The position numbers and the translations under genes were made by a program. From contig CBDEGI010000004.1 in the NCBI GenBank assembly GCA_965237575.1, positions 62,001 to 126,000 on the forward strand: a stretch of DNA of 64,000 bases. The letters are read 5' to 3'. Under the pieces are notes generated by a model, which had not been told where the DNA came from, did no database searches, and saw only the letters and a program-made list of their open reading frames with translations. This document shows, in pieces, positions 18,772 through 28,831 of this stretch (within the stretch, counting starts at the first letter, position 1; each line of letters starts with the position of its first letter). This DNA comes from JAKZVK01 sp965237575 (lineage in GTDB: Bacteria; Acidobacteriota; Terriglobia; Bryobacterales; UBA6623).

Positions 18772-21516
18772 TCACAACCGCACCCGGCAGATGTCGCGGT
18801 AGTCGCAGAAATTGCGGCAGAAGCCGCGGTCGTCAGGATCGACCTTGATCTTGCCGCGGCGGATCTCCCGGATCTTCGCCGCCGTGAGGGCGCGCGCTTC
18901 CTCTAGCATGCGCTCGAGGTCCATCTCCGAGACGCGCATCTCCTTGTCCCGCACGACGCCGTCGGGCAACAGACTGTCGACAAGCCAGCCCTGCCGAGTC
19001 GTACTCTTGCGCAAGCCCCAGTAGCGCATGCCTGCCGGACGCACGCCTTTCTCTTTCTGCAACCCCGACAGGTACAGCGCCGCTTGGACCTTGCGGCCCT
19101 TGCCGTGTCCATCGACGGCCTTCTTGATGTTGACGTCGGTGGAGTACTTGTAGTCGACGATGACGCCGAGGTCTTGCCCAAAGATCTCGAAGCGGTCGAT
19201 GCGCGCGTTGATTTGGATGGGGTCGCCTTCGGGATCGTCGACGACGTATTGAAGCTCTTTCTCGGCGCCTTGCTCCCTGTACGGCGCTGGGCCATGGCGG
19301 CGTTCCTCGTCGGCGAAGCGCTCGAGGTCGGTTCGCATGTTGTTATAGATGACGGCCGTGCGGAAGTTGCGCTTGATCGATTGGCGGCGGCAAGTCTCGT
19401 CGAAGACCTCGTCGAGAATGGGCGCGATCGGCTGCTCCGGGTCAGCAATCCATCGGCTTAGAACGCTATGGACCATTGTCCCCATGAGCAGGTTGTCGAT
19501 GCGCCGCTCGGGGAAGGCGGGGCGCCCTCGGAGATGGAGGGTAGACCGCGCGAAGAACTGGTAGGGGCACTGCAAGTATGTCTCGACACCGCTCGGACTG
19601 AAGTGGTCGTGACGCAACTTGATAGCCTGCTCTAGTCGCGAGGAGGACAGGTGCTCCGCATGCGCCACGATGGGCGTGTCGACGCCTTCCTTCAGGCGCA
19701 CCGGTTCGGCGACGTGGTCCTCTTGCCTGGGCCTCTCGAGCAGGAACGAGCGCACCAGAGGCTTGCCACCTTCCTCGGCCTCGGCGTAGGTGAGAACGAG
19801 CTCGGACGTCGCCCGCGTTGTCGCTACGCGAAAGAGGAAGTGCTCTTCGTCCTCACGCTCCTTCGCCGTGCGCAGGCCAACGCCACGCTCCACGGCGTGG
19901 AGCCGGTCGCGATCAGGGAAGAGCAAGTCCTGCGCATGGTGACGCGGGAAGCCCTTCTCGACCAGGCCGCATACGAAGACAATAGGCAACTCCCACTGGC
20001 GTGCCTCGTACACCGAGAGCACGTGAACTACGGTGCGCCGTTGATCGCGCGCATGAAGTGAGACATTGGACAGCACGATCTCCAGCGCCTGGAGATACTG
20101 CTCCAGCTTGACTTCCGTGCTAGCCGAATCAGTGTTTCCCGAAGCGAGCAGTTCGGCGGCTTGGTCCGTCGCGGCGTCGAACGCGTCGATCGCCCGCGCG
20201 AGAGAGCGCAACTCGATAACCCGATGCATCGCGACGCCGTCGGAGACATCGGGTAGCCGCAGCACCGTCACGCGCAGGTCGCGAATCCGTTCCGCCCAAG
20301 CGGACGCTTGGTGTCTCTCTCGTGCCCAACTCTTGGTCGGCTGGAGGCTGCCGAGGAACGATTTCACTTTCGAAAACGTCTCGGCGTAACGGAGAAGGTA
20401 CTCCAAGCCCGTCCCGGGAAGTTTCTCACGCAGCAGGAAGTCGTAGGCATCCATCTGCCGCGACTGGCCGACAGGGCTCCAGGAAAGATTCAGCAGTTCG
20501 AGTGTCGTCTCGCCAGGGAACCCTTCGTCGATCGCGCGGAGCAGGTGCCGCAGGTAGTCCACCGCGCCGTGCTGGGCGAGCGGCGCGGGAAAACGCATGC
20601 GGTAGGGGATTCGAAAGCGATCAAAGACGACGCGCACGATCGGCGCGTAGACCTCGGGCGATCGCAGGATGAGCCCGTGCTCGTGGAAGGGCCGCTTGCC
20701 TGAAAGGATGCGGCGGGCGACGTCTTCGATCTCGTGCTCCGGTGTCTTGGCGCGGACCGTCGTTGCCACGAGCTTCGCGCGATGGATCTCGGTGAGGATT
20801 TCCCGCGGCAGATAGGGAAACGGGTTCTCGATTTGCTCGGGAAGCGTAACGACGAAGCTCTCTGAGGTTTCCGCAAGCGCCGCGACCAGTTCGCGCTCGG
20901 CGGAGGAGAAGTTCACAAAACCATCGAGGTAGACGTGGCGGACTTCACCCAAACGGTCCTGGCGCACGGCAATGGCCGCTTGGCGCAGGCTCTCTCCTAA
21001 GGGTGAGTAGCCGCTGCCGTCGAGAAGCGCTTCGTACTCGGCGAATACGGCGGCAAACGCTTTCTGGTAGCGGTCGCGTGCGAGGGCTAGGGCATCCGAC
21101 GCGCCGGCACCCGTCGCCCAGAACTCGCGGACAGCGTTAGCCAAACTGGCGCGCAGCCCCCGGGAGGAGGAGAGTTCCCGAAACGCCTCGCAATCGGCCC
21201 GTGCGACGGCTTGCTCGAGCAGCCACGATTCGACGGCCGAGCCCGGTTCGCGCACCGTGGGTGCAAGGTCGCGGACGAATTCGGCCAGCGTGGAGATCAG
21301 GCCGCCCGGCACGACCAAACCACGTCGCGCGAGGGTGTGTTGAAGGTGCTCCGCCATGCTGGCGGTCGGCACAATCAACTTGACGCTTGCAGCACGGCCT
21401 GCTCTGACCGCGGAGGCGAGCTTATCGAGAACACGATGGGTTTTTCCGCTCCCAGCCGGCCCGATGAGTAGCGCTTTTTCGCTCAGATCGAGGATTGTAG
21501 CAGGCCGAAAGATCAG
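18772..21516 (-). CDS. addB: AddB-type PD-(D/E)XK nuclease/inactivated helicase
   Basis: Conserved sequence begins with ALLIGPAGSGKTHRVLDKL, an intact Walker A. Helicase-like domains follow, and the C-terminal nuclease region holds YLQCPYQFFARS, NARIDRFEIFGQ, VIVDYKYS and FCRNFCDYRDICRVRL. The four Cys are arranged as in the Fe-S nuclease domain of AddB. The start is uncertain: the frame stays open to 21771, but that extension is the antisense of the neighbouring coiled-coil gene and is implausible. No ATG or GTG lies between it and the conserved part; a CTG at 21516 or 21486 is possible. The first gene of the addBA operon. Confidence 0.85.
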   Translation of the reverse strand: MIFRPATILDLSEKALLIGPAGSGKTHRVLDKLASAVRAGRAASVKLIVPTASMAEHLQHTLARRGLVVPGGLISTLAEFVRDLAPTVREPGSAVESWLLEQAVARADCEAFRELSSSRGLRASLANAVREFWATGAGASDALALARDRYQKAFAAVFAEYEALLDGSGYSPLGESLRQAAIAVRQDRLGEVRHVYLDGFVNFSSAERELVAALAETSESFVVTLPEQIENPFPYLPREILTEIHRAKLVATTVRAKTPEHEIEDVARRILSGKRPFHEHGLILRSPEVYAPIVRVVFDRFRIPYRMRFPAPLAQHGAVDYLRHLLRAIDEGFPGETTLELLNLSWSPVGQSRQMDAYDFLLREKLPGTGLEYLLRYAETFSKVKSFLGSLQPTKSWARERHQASAWAERIRDLRVTVLRLPDVSDGVAMHRVIELRSLARAIDAFDAATDQAAELLASGNTDSASTEVKLEQYLQALEIVLSNVSLHARDQRRTVVHVLSVYEARQWELPIVFVCGLVEKGFPRHHAQDLLFPDRDRLHAVERGVGLRTAKEREDEEHFLFRVATTRATSELVLTYAEAEEGGKPLVRSFLLERPRQEDHVAEPVRLKEGVDTPIVAHAEHLSSSRLEQAIKLRHDHFSPSGVETYLQCPYQFFARSTLHLRGRPAFPERRIDNLLMGTMVHSVLSRWIADPEQPIAPILDEVFDETCRRQSIKRNFRTAVIYNNMRTDLERFADEERRHGPAPYREQGAEKELQYVVDDPEGDPIQINARIDRFEIFGQDLGVIVDYKYSTDVNIKKAVDGHGKGRKVQAALYLSGLQKEKGVRPAGMRYWGLRKSTTRQGWLVDSLLPDGVVRDKEMRVSEMDLERMLEEARALTAAKIREIRRGKIKVDPDDRGFCRNFCDYRDICRVRL

Positions 21517-21520
21517 TAGA

Positions 21521-21898
21521 ATGAAGTCAGTGGACCTTGAGGAAACAAGGCGGTTTGTGCGGGAGCAGCAGGCTGCGTCGGCGGCCAGGATGCGCGAGAT
21601 CGACGAGCGCCTGAACCGGGTCGATCGGCACTTGGCGAGCCTCCGAACAACGATGCGCAAGCTTGCACGAAACCGAAGGGCCATCGGCAGGGCACGCCGT
21701 CGGTTCGAGCGCAGGCAGAGAGAGTTTCGGAAGACCCTCCAGCGGCACGAGCACTTGTTCGGTGACGACAAGGAACACGGGAAGAGTCGTGAGGAGTCCG
21801 CACGTCGCCGTCAGGAGACGGCCCATAGGGTTCTGGCAAAGTTGGATAGTCTGATTGAGCTAGGTGGCCAGTCCGAGAAACCTCCCGAAACCTCTTAG
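21521..21898 (+). CDS. small charged coiled-coil protein
   Basis: The 125-residue protein from the ATG at 21521 has strong heptad character (REIDERLNRVDRHLASLR) and is rich in Arg and Glu. No catalytic motif or membrane segment is seen. The start nearly abuts the start of the divergent addBA operon, so the two share a very small promoter space. I do not recognise the family; similar small coiled-coil proteins are common in this phylum. Function is unknown. Confidence 0.55.
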   Translation: MKSVDLEETRRFVREQQAASAARMREIDERLNRVDRHLASLRTTMRKLARNRRAIGRARRRFERRQREFRKTLQRHEHLFGDDKEHGKSREESARRRQETAHRVLAKLDSLIELGGQSEKPPETS

Positions 21899-22042
21899 GC
21901 TGACGCCCGCCCGCCTCCGAGCCATCCGCCTCCCGGTCCCTCGCGTTTCGTGCTATACCGTTAGCTCGCCGCTTTGATCCGTCATGCCGACCGTCAACGA
22001 GATATTCGGTTCTCGTCAGGCGTCGGTCGAACACCCGACAAT

Positions 22043-22123
22043 GTGGGGGCACGGCATGCCGTGCCCGCCGACCTCGAGCGGACGACCTGACTCGAACACG
22101 GGCACAACATGCTGTGCCCCTAC
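22043..22123. repeat. GTAGGGG-type palindromic doublet, copies 2 and 3
   Basis: Two palindromic units at 22043-22068 and 22099-22123, with a 30-base spacer, face each other so that the outer ends read GTGGGGGC and GCCCCTAC. The second core has diverged (CACAACATGCTGTG). The doublet lies immediately upstream of the NHL-repeat gene. Confidence 0.85.
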
Positions 22124-22187
22124 TTCTCGGTTCGCCGGGTCCATTGAGACATCAAGGGTGCAGCCCTTGCCTAGTTGGAGGCTTCTC

Positions 22188-23264
22188 GTGAGTAAACGAT
22201 TCTTGGCAGCACTAATCCTCTCGGTAGCTTCCGCACCCCTGTCGGCCGAGAGCATCCGCACCATCGCGGGCACCGGCACGGCCGGCCATTCTGGTGACGG
22301 CGGTCCCGGCGTTCGCGCGCAACTCGCCAACCCCTACGGCGTGCAGATCGGACCCGACGGTGCGCTCTACATCTGCGACATCGACAACCACCGCGTCCGC
22401 CGCCTCGACCTCAGCAGCGGGGAGATCTCGACCGTCGCCGGCAGCGGCCAGGAAGGCTATGCCGGCGATGGCGGCTCGGCACTCAAAGCGTCTTTGAATC
22501 AACCCTATGAAGTGCGCTTCGACAAGGACGGCAACATGTTCTTCGTCGAAATGCCCAACCACCTTGTCCGGCGCGTAGATGCCAAGACCAAGATCATCTC
22601 GACCGTGGCCGGCACGGGCGAGGAAGGCTTCTCCGGTGATGGCGGAGCGGCCACCCAGGCCAAGCTCAGCCGTCCGCATAGCATCGAGCTCGACGGCAAA
22701 GGCTCCCTCTATATCGCCGACATCGGTAATCACCGCGTCCGCCGCGTCGATCTCGAAAGCGGCAACATCGACACCTTCGGCGGCACCGGCGAGCAAGCGC
22801 CGACGCCCTCGGGAGCCAAGTTAGCCGGCACTCCCTTGAACGGGCCGCGCACCATCGCCTTCGACAAGCACGGCGACATGTTTCTCGCCCTGCGCGAAGG
22901 CAACGCCGTCTATCGCATCGACATGAAGGCCGGGACCATCCACCACATCGCGGGCACGGGTCAGAAGGGCTATAGCGGCGACGGCGGGCGCGCCGATCTG
23001 GCCCAGCTCTCGGGGCCCAAAGGCATCGCGGTCGGTCCCAAGGGCGGTGTCTATATCGCGGACACCGAGAGCCACACCATCCGGCGCATCAATCTGAACA
23101 CGGGCATCATCCGGACCGTCGTTGGCGACGGCAAGGTGCATGACGGGCCCGACGGCGATCCACTGCAATGCGGCTTGGCCCGGCCCCACGGCGTGTTTGT
23201 CGATGCCGAGGGCGTGGTGTACATCGGCGACAGCGAGAACCATCGGGTGCGGGTGTTGAAGTAG
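22188..23264 (+). CDS. secreted NHL-repeat beta-propeller protein
   Basis: The 358-residue protein starts at a GTG with GGAGG six bases upstream and begins with a signal peptide (to about residue 19). About six NHL repeats follow, each with a pattern like GVQIGPDGALYICDIDNHRVR, alternating with GTGxxGxxGDGGxA loops. This is a six-bladed propeller exported to the periplasm or surface. Such proteins are usually binding scaffolds, and some hydrolyse or lyse peptides (peptidylglycine-type). No catalytic signature decides here. The stop codon lies within a small 7-bp hairpin. Confidence 0.85.
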   Translation: MSKRFLAALILSVASAPLSAESIRTIAGTGTAGHSGDGGPGVRAQLANPYGVQIGPDGALYICDIDNHRVRRLDLSSGEISTVAGSGQEGYAGDGGSALKASLNQPYEVRFDKDGNMFFVEMPNHLVRRVDAKTKIISTVAGTGEEGFSGDGGAATQAKLSRPHSIELDGKGSLYIADIGNHRVRRVDLESGNIDTFGGTGEQAPTPSGAKLAGTPLNGPRTIAFDKHGDMFLALREGNAVYRIDMKAGTIHHIAGTGQKGYSGDGGRADLAQLSGPKGIAVGPKGGVYIADTESHTIRRINLNTGIIRTVVGDGKVHDGPDGDPLQCGLARPHGVFVDAEGVVYIGDSENHRVRVLK

Positions 23265-23276
23265 GCGCGGCCTACT
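23260..23276 (+). terminator. short hairpin over the NHL gene stop codon
   Basis: AGTAGGC-GCG-GCCTACT is a perfect 7-bp stem containing the TAG stop codon. There is no T-run, so a termination role is only a possibility. Confidence 0.3.
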
Positions 23277-23413
23277 CCGGGGATCGGGTGCGACGACCTA
23301 CCCTTTCGAGAATCAAACTGGATGTGTCGGATCGTCTCGCCCAGGTGATCATCGACGGTGTCGACATGAGTGTCGACACGGCAGACGTGGGCGTCTACGC
23401 CACGCTTCGCCGG

Positions 23414-24562
23414 CTAGGAAAAGCGCGCTGGGTTGGCTTCGTCGATCGGGAGGTCCGTCTTTCCTTCAGTCATCAGGTCCGCGAGAATCTTCCCCGTCAC
23501 CGGGCTCATCATGATGCCCTTCCTGAAATGTCCCGCGGCTACGTAGACTCGCTCGTGCCCTGGGACTTGTCCGATCACCGGCCGTAGGTCCGCGCAGTGT
23601 GGGCGGAACCCCGACCAGGCGCACTTGGTAGGCAACGCGGTCACCGCGGGAATCCTCTCGTTCATCGCCTGACGGATCTGCCGCGTGGTGTCGGGATTCA
23701 CTCCGGCCTCGAACCCGACGTCATCCAGCGATCCACCCCCAGCGACAAACCCCGACGCAAGCTGCCAGTAATAAAAAGTGCTGGTCGTGAGGGTGTGATG
23801 CAGCGTCTTCGGAAGCGGCCCCAGGGCTAGCAGCGTGCCGCGAATCGGCCGGATCGGCGGCTGCCAACCGAGCGCTTTGGTGACCAGCGGCGTCCATGCT
23901 CCAGTGGCGACAACAACGGAATCCGATTGAATGGACCCGCGATTGGTCACCACCTTGGGCTGCAGCTGCTCGACTGCGACGCCGAGACAAACCCGCACCC
24001 CTTGCGACTTCAGGTGCTTCAGTAAAGCCGCCGCCAGCTTAGCCGGATGGAGATGGCCCTCGTCGGCGTAGTAGATCGCGGCAGCCGGTGTGACGCCTAG
24101 GCCAGGCTCGAGGGTCCGCGCCGATTTGCCGCTCATACTTTCGGCGCGGAATCCCGCCGCCCGCGCCAGCCCGGCGCGCCTTTCGCTCTCGGACGCCGCG
24201 TCGTCGCCCTCCAGGAGTTCCAACATTCCCGGTCGCTCCAAGTCGAACGAGAACTCTTGCGCCAACGCATCGTACAGACGGCTGCTCGCGGCGGCCAGCG
24301 GCGAAAGAGAACCGAGCTCGGCGCTCTGCTGCCCGAACCACAGGCCGCCGGCGTTCGCGCCGCTCGCTTCACCGAGGGCCGTACCGCGGTCGAGGATGCA
24401 GATGTTCTTCCGTCCGGCACGCGCGAGATAGTAGGCCGTGGCGAGGCCGATCATGCCGGCGCCTACGATCACTACGTCGGCGGAATCGGGCAGCGGCTGC
24501 GAATCATTCAAGACGCGCTGCTGGTCAAGGTCCAGCGTCTGAAACCAAATCGATTGCTGCAT
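23414..24562 (-). CDS. glycine/D-amino-acid oxidase family flavoenzyme
   Basis: The 382-residue protein has the FAD Rossmann motif VVIVGAGMIGLATAYYLARAG at about residues 29-49 and the DAO-family second block ALGEASGANAGGLW. The C-terminal FAD-contact region reads RPVIGQVPGHERVYVAAGHFRKGIMMSP in outline. It should oxidise an amine or amino acid with oxygen or a quinone. It could be a ThiO-like glycine oxidase or a sarcosine/D-amino-acid dehydrogenase; no thi genes are near. It is divergent from the Gfo/Idh gene. It has no signal peptide and is probably cytoplasmic. Confidence 0.85.
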   Translation of the reverse strand: MQQSIWFQTLDLDQQRVLNDSQPLPDSADVVIVGAGMIGLATAYYLARAGRKNICILDRGTALGEASGANAGGLWFGQQSAELGSLSPLAAASSRLYDALAQEFSFDLERPGMLELLEGDDAASESERRAGLARAAGFRAESMSGKSARTLEPGLGVTPAAAIYYADEGHLHPAKLAAALLKHLKSQGVRVCLGVAVEQLQPKVVTNRGSIQSDSVVVATGAWTPLVTKALGWQPPIRPIRGTLLALGPLPKTLHHTLTTSTFYYWQLASGFVAGGGSLDDVGFEAGVNPDTTRQIRQAMNERIPAVTALPTKCAWSGFRPHCADLRPVIGQVPGHERVYVAAGHFRKGIMMSPVTGKILADLMTEGKTDLPIDEANPARFS

Positions 24563-24818
24563 GCGGGATGTGGGATCGTGAGTTCACGCGTCGGAGAGCA
24601 AGTATCAGGCGGGTAGCCGGGCGAGGCCCGGTACGATACGCTAGGCCGAACTTCATCCTATCAGCGGGTGTGTTGCCTGACGTAGCCTGCTACGACACGC
24701 CGCGGTGGGTATGCCGCTAAGCGGCCGAAAAAACCAGTTCGATGAAACCGTCCCCCTTGCTAGAATGGTCGAAGCTCGCGGGCAAACCACCGCGGCGTCG
24801 ACGCAACAGGAGTCAAAC

Positions 24819-26132
24819 ATGTCAACCAGCAACCGGCGTTCCTTCTTGAAAACCGCCGCGGGAACCGCGGCACTGGCCGCCCCGGCGTTCCGGGCTTCCG
24901 CCGCGAGTCCCAACGAAACCTTTCGCGTGGCGTGCATGGGCGTTCGCGGACGCGGTCGTGGGCTGCTCTATGGTTTCGCCGAGCTTCCCGAGGCCGAAGT
25001 CACCACCGTCTGTGACGTGGACACCCGCCTGTTCGAAGAGCGCGTCAAGAAGGTCGAGCAGCTTCAGGGCAAACGGCCCAAAACGGAAACCGACTTCCGC
25101 CGCCTGCTCGACGACAAATCGATCGACGCCATCGTGATGGGCACGCCGACGCATTGGCACGCCATCCCGACGATCCTCGCCTGCCAGGCCGGCAAGCATG
25201 TCTATGTCGAGAAGCCGGCGTCGCACAACATGCGCGAAGGGCAGGCCATGCTGGCGGCCGCGCGCAAGTACAATCGCGTCGTCCAGGTCGGCATCCAATC
25301 GCGCAGCGGCCACAACTACGAAGAGGCGTGTGACTACCTTCGAACCGGCGTGCTCGGCAAGGTCATGTTCGCCAAGGGTTGGGAGAGCGCACACCAGCGC
25401 GGCATCGGGCATCCGCCCGACGAGGCGACGCCCGCGGGCGTTGACTACGACATGTGGCTGGGGCCCGCGCCGAGGCGTCCGTTCAACCCCATGCGTTTTC
25501 ACAGCAACTGGCGTTGGTATTTCGACTACGGCTGCGGCGACCTCGGCAACGACGGCGTCCATCGCGTCGACTACGCGCGCCGCGGGCTGGCAGCTGGGTT
25601 CGAGGGGCAGGGCAAGACGCTGCCCGATTGGCCGACGGCGGTCTCGACCAGCGGTGGCAAGTATTTCTTCGACGACGCCCAGGAGTGGCCCGACACGCTG
25701 TTCGTCAACTGGGACTACCCCGGCGCGACGCTGAGTTATGAGATGCGCTTGTGGTCGCGGGCACCGCTCGAAGGCTTCGCCGAGGGAGCGGCCGTGTATG
25801 GCGAGAACGGCTACGTCATCATCGGCAACGGCGCGTGGCGGGCCCACGGGCCGAAGGGCGAGTTGATCACCGGCGGTTCGAGCAAGAAGGCCGACGACGA
25901 TGTTCGCCACAAGCGCGACTTCTTCAAGTGCATCCGCGACGGCGGCACGCCCGCTTGCGACATCCAGATTGGTCACGTGGCCTCGGGGCTGATTCACCTG
26001 GGCAACATCGCGTGGCGCACCGACAGCAAGCTGCACTTCGATCCCAAGACCGAGCGCTTCCTCGACAACGAGAAGGCCAACGACTTGCTGGGCCGTACCT
26101 ATCGTGAGCCATGGGTGCTGCCGAAGGTCTGA
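24819..26132 (+). CDS. Tat-exported Gfo/Idh/MocA family oxidoreductase
   Basis: The 437-residue protein starts at the ATG at 24819, with ACAGGAG close upstream. A twin-arginine signal (NRRSFLKTAAGTAALAAPAF) is followed by a nucleotide-binding fold with VACMGVRGRGRGL and the family motif EKPASHN (about residue 130), where Lys of EKP is the usual catalytic/NAD contact. An upstream reading frame to 24705 exists but does not fit. Exported members are common in Acidobacteria and Planctomycetes and may bind their cofactor before export. Sugar or glycosaminoglycan-type substrates are inferred only. Confidence 0.88.
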   Translation: MSTSNRRSFLKTAAGTAALAAPAFRASAASPNETFRVACMGVRGRGRGLLYGFAELPEAEVTTVCDVDTRLFEERVKKVEQLQGKRPKTETDFRRLLDDKSIDAIVMGTPTHWHAIPTILACQAGKHVYVEKPASHNMREGQAMLAAARKYNRVVQVGIQSRSGHNYEEACDYLRTGVLGKVMFAKGWESAHQRGIGHPPDEATPAGVDYDMWLGPAPRRPFNPMRFHSNWRWYFDYGCGDLGNDGVHRVDYARRGLAAGFEGQGKTLPDWPTAVSTSGGKYFFDDAQEWPDTLFVNWDYPGATLSYEMRLWSRAPLEGFAEGAAVYGENGYVIIGNGAWRAHGPKGELITGGSSKKADDDVRHKRDFFKCIRDGGTPACDIQIGHVASGLIHLGNIAWRTDSKLHFDPKTERFLDNEKANDLLGRTYREPWVLPKV

Positions 26133-26178
26133 AGCCTACCGCTCATTCCTAACAAACGACCGCTGTCGCGACTGAGCC

Positions 26179-26877
26179 GTGTCTATAGTGAACCTTGCGA
26201 GGCAGTCGCCACGTTGGACACCTGCGTCGGTTTGGACCCGAGCGCGCGAGGTGTTGCGCCAGGAAGGTCTCCGCAGCCTTTGGTTCAAAGTGCTGGGCGA
26301 GATCTGCTACCGGCGATTGGCCATTATCGAGAAGATCTTCGATGGTGAAGCGCAGCCAGGTCCCCCGGTGGAGTGGGAACTCTCGAAGTTGAGTATCTCT
26401 GAGCTGCCTGCTTATCACGCCTACCACCCCGGGGCGAACCTTGACGAACTGCGCGGCCGGCTGGAGCGGGGCGGTTGCTGTTTCGTCATGCGCCATGACG
26501 GCCGCATCATCCACACCTGCTGGATCGTGAAAGGAACCGAGCTGATCGAGCACCTGGACTGCGAGGTTCGTATCGGGCCCGAACTTGGGTACGCCTATGA
26601 AGCGTTTACCGTACCCGAATTCCGTGGGCGCGGCGTGGCCGCCGCCAGAACGCGGCTCATGGAGCCCGATCTGGTAGCGGACGGCTACCGGGGAATCGTC
26701 GCAACAGTCCACCCGGACAACCCGGCCGCTCTTCGCTTCAATTTCCGCGCCGGGTACCGCGTGATTGGCACGGTCGGCTTCTTCCGCTTAGGCCCGTGGA
26801 GACGATACTTCCTCCGTATCGACAAAACGTTGCGGCCCGCGGCGAATTCGGGATCGATCACGCTCGTCCCCCGCTGA
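26179..26877 (+). CDS. GNAT-family N-acetyltransferase
   Basis: The 232-residue protein has a C-terminal GNAT domain with YEAFTVPEFRGRGVAAART, in which the R/Q-x-x-G-x-G/A acetyl-CoA loop is RGRGVA. VHPDNPAALRFNFRAGYRV follows as the usual B motif. The N-terminal 70 residues are basic and helical (EVLRQEGLRSLWFKVLGEICYRR in outline), resembling proteins linked to polysaccharide or amino-sugar modification. The substrate is unknown. The start is a GTG at 26179; a second GTG at 26188 is equally possible. Confidence 0.75.
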   Translation: MSIVNLARQSPRWTPASVWTRAREVLRQEGLRSLWFKVLGEICYRRLAIIEKIFDGEAQPGPPVEWELSKLSISELPAYHAYHPGANLDELRGRLERGGCCFVMRHDGRIIHTCWIVKGTELIEHLDCEVRIGPELGYAYEAFTVPEFRGRGVAAARTRLMEPDLVADGYRGIVATVHPDNPAALRFNFRAGYRVIGTVGFFRLGPWRRYFLRIDKTLRPAANSGSITLVPR

Positions 26878-26984
26878 CTGGTCTCGCGACGAGACGGTCG
26901 TGCGCGGGCCCAACCTTTGAGTAACGGGAACGGATTCACCGCTCGCTCGCGTTCGGGGCTCGGTTTCTTTCTGCGCTCGATCCT

Positions 26985-28685
26985 CTACCAAGAGATCGCG
27001 TGGCCGTCGCGGCGTGGGTCGGCGCCGCCGGCGAGAGCGCCCGTCTCCGGGTCGATGTACACTCCCTGCACGCCGCCCGCGTTGCCCGGTGGAACCAGGT
27101 GATGGCCGAGGGCGCGCAGCTCTTCGTACACCTTGGCTGGAAAACCGTGTTCCAGGTAGGTTTGCGAGTCGGCCTTGCTCGGCGCGCGGCCACCGGCGCG
27201 GTTCACCATCATGCGCGGTGACGCGATCGCTTGCTGGATGTCCATGCCGTACGCCAGCACTTTGGTGATCACCTGGCCGACGGTCTGCGGGATGGTATAG
27301 CCGCCTGCCGCACCAACGGCCATCAACAACTTGCCGCCTTTCATCACCAACGCCGGCGTCATTACGCCCTTGGCGTGCTGGCCGCCTTCGAGCAGGTTGA
27401 CGTGGTCCGCCGGATCGAGAACGAAGCCGTAGCGGTGCCCGTTGTTGAGAAAGATCCCCGTGTCGCCGGCGATCACTCCGCTGCCGAAACCGCTCACCAG
27501 CGACTGCGTAAACGCCACGGCGTTGCCCCAGCGGTCGGCGGCGGCAAGGCTGGTCGTGCCCACCGTCGGAAGCGGCCGCCCGCGGAACGCGGCAACCTTG
27601 CCCGGATCGATCTTGGCGCGCTGCTTGTCGGCGTGGTCTTGCGAGATCAACCGCTCGACGGGAATGTCAACGTCCTTGCCGGTGTTGTAGCGGTCGTCGT
27701 CGGCCAGGGCGAGCTTCATGCCTTCGAGCCAGTGGTGCGCGAAGTCGGTGCTGTAGAGATCGAGCTTCGCAAGATCGAAGCCCCCCATGATGTTCAGCGC
27801 CTGCAGCATGGTCAGGCCGCAAGAGCCCGGCGGCATGACGTGGATCTGATGCCCTTGAAACGAGGTGGTGATCGGCTCGCGCCAGCGAACGTCGAACTTC
27901 TCCAAATCGCCGGTCGTCAGAATCCCGCCGTGACGCTGGAAGAAATGGACAATCTCTTCGCCCAGTTCGCCTTTGTAGAGCAGGTCCGCGCCGTGAAGCG
28001 CCAGCCGCCGAAAGCTGCGCGCGAGGTCCTTTTGCTTGATGATCTCGCCCATGCGCGGCGGACGGCCGTTGGGTAGAAAGACGCGGGCCGAAGTCGGAAA
28101 CTGCCCGAGCTTCTTGTCCATGCCGTGTAGCGCGCCCTCGTCGTACTTCGAGATGACGAAGCCTCTCTCGGCCAACTCGATGGCGGGCTCGAACACATCA
28201 CCGAGGCTTTTCGTCCCATAACGGTCGAGCGCCGCGGCCCATCCCTTGAGCGCCCCGGGGACGATCGGAGCCAGATAACCGCGATCGCAGTCCTCTTCGG
28301 TGAACATGTCGACCCGCGCGGCCGACGGGCTGGTGCCCATCATGTCGAGCCCGACGATTTTCTGCTCGGCGGCGAGGTAGATCAACATGAAGCCGCCGAA
28401 GCCCCCGATACCCGACATGTAGGGCTCGGCAACGTTGAGCGCCGCCGCCGCGGCCACGATGGCGTCGATAGCGTTGCCGCCGTTCATCAGCATGCGCAGC
28501 CCCGCGAGCGAGCCGTGCTGGTCCGCCGTCGCGACGACGCCGTTGCGCCCCCACACGACTCGGTGCGCCGTTCCGGCGAGATGCGGCGCATCGAACTTGA
28601 TCGTGTCGCCGACTTGCTGGGCATGGGCGACGGCGGCAGCACCGGTACCGAGCCCGAGAGAAGCTAGGAAGTTTCGTCTATTCAT
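26985..28685 (-). CDS. ggt: gamma-glutamyltransferase, Tat-type signal
   Basis: The 566-residue protein begins MNRRNFLASLGLGTGAAAVAHA, an export signal with twin arginine. It carries the Ntn-hydrolase fold of gamma-glutamyltransferases. The self-processing Thr is in TTSLAAADRWGNAVAFTQSL, at about residue 377, giving large and small subunits of the usual size. The N-terminal block IDAIVAAAAALNVAEPYMSG and the oxyanion region GAAGGYTIPQ are also typical. It should cleave gamma-glutamyl bonds of glutathione in the periplasm; some relatives are cephalosporin acylases. It stands alone, convergent with the GNAT gene. Confidence 0.9.
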   Translation of the reverse strand: MNRRNFLASLGLGTGAAAVAHAQQVGDTIKFDAPHLAGTAHRVVWGRNGVVATADQHGSLAGLRMLMNGGNAIDAIVAAAAALNVAEPYMSGIGGFGGFMLIYLAAEQKIVGLDMMGTSPSAARVDMFTEEDCDRGYLAPIVPGALKGWAAALDRYGTKSLGDVFEPAIELAERGFVISKYDEGALHGMDKKLGQFPTSARVFLPNGRPPRMGEIIKQKDLARSFRRLALHGADLLYKGELGEEIVHFFQRHGGILTTGDLEKFDVRWREPITTSFQGHQIHVMPPGSCGLTMLQALNIMGGFDLAKLDLYSTDFAHHWLEGMKLALADDDRYNTGKDVDIPVERLISQDHADKQRAKIDPGKVAAFRGRPLPTVGTTSLAAADRWGNAVAFTQSLVSGFGSGVIAGDTGIFLNNGHRYGFVLDPADHVNLLEGGQHAKGVMTPALVMKGGKLLMAVGAAGGYTIPQTVGQVITKVLAYGMDIQQAIASPRMMVNRAGGRAPSKADSQTYLEHGFPAKVYEELRALGHHLVPPGNAGGVQGVYIDPETGALAGGADPRRDGHAISW

Positions 28686-28831
28686 GATGACCCTCGCTTA
28701 CGGGCTCCTGATCGAGCCCCAGTGAATGATAGGCCAGTTGAGACCGGGATTCAAGTAGATGAGTCGACGCGCGCCTAGAGCCGGGGCACCGATAAGATTG
28801 AAGAAACCCATCGAGGTCAAGTCCGATGGTC

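Noticed and set aside
21521..21771. Upstream extension of the AddB-like gene to 21771
   Set aside because: The extension is Arg/Ser-rich and is the antisense of the coiled-coil gene; conserved AddB sequence starts only near 21480.
24822..26036. A 404-codon minus-strand frame
   Set aside because: Antisense of the Gfo/Idh gene, long only because of high GC.
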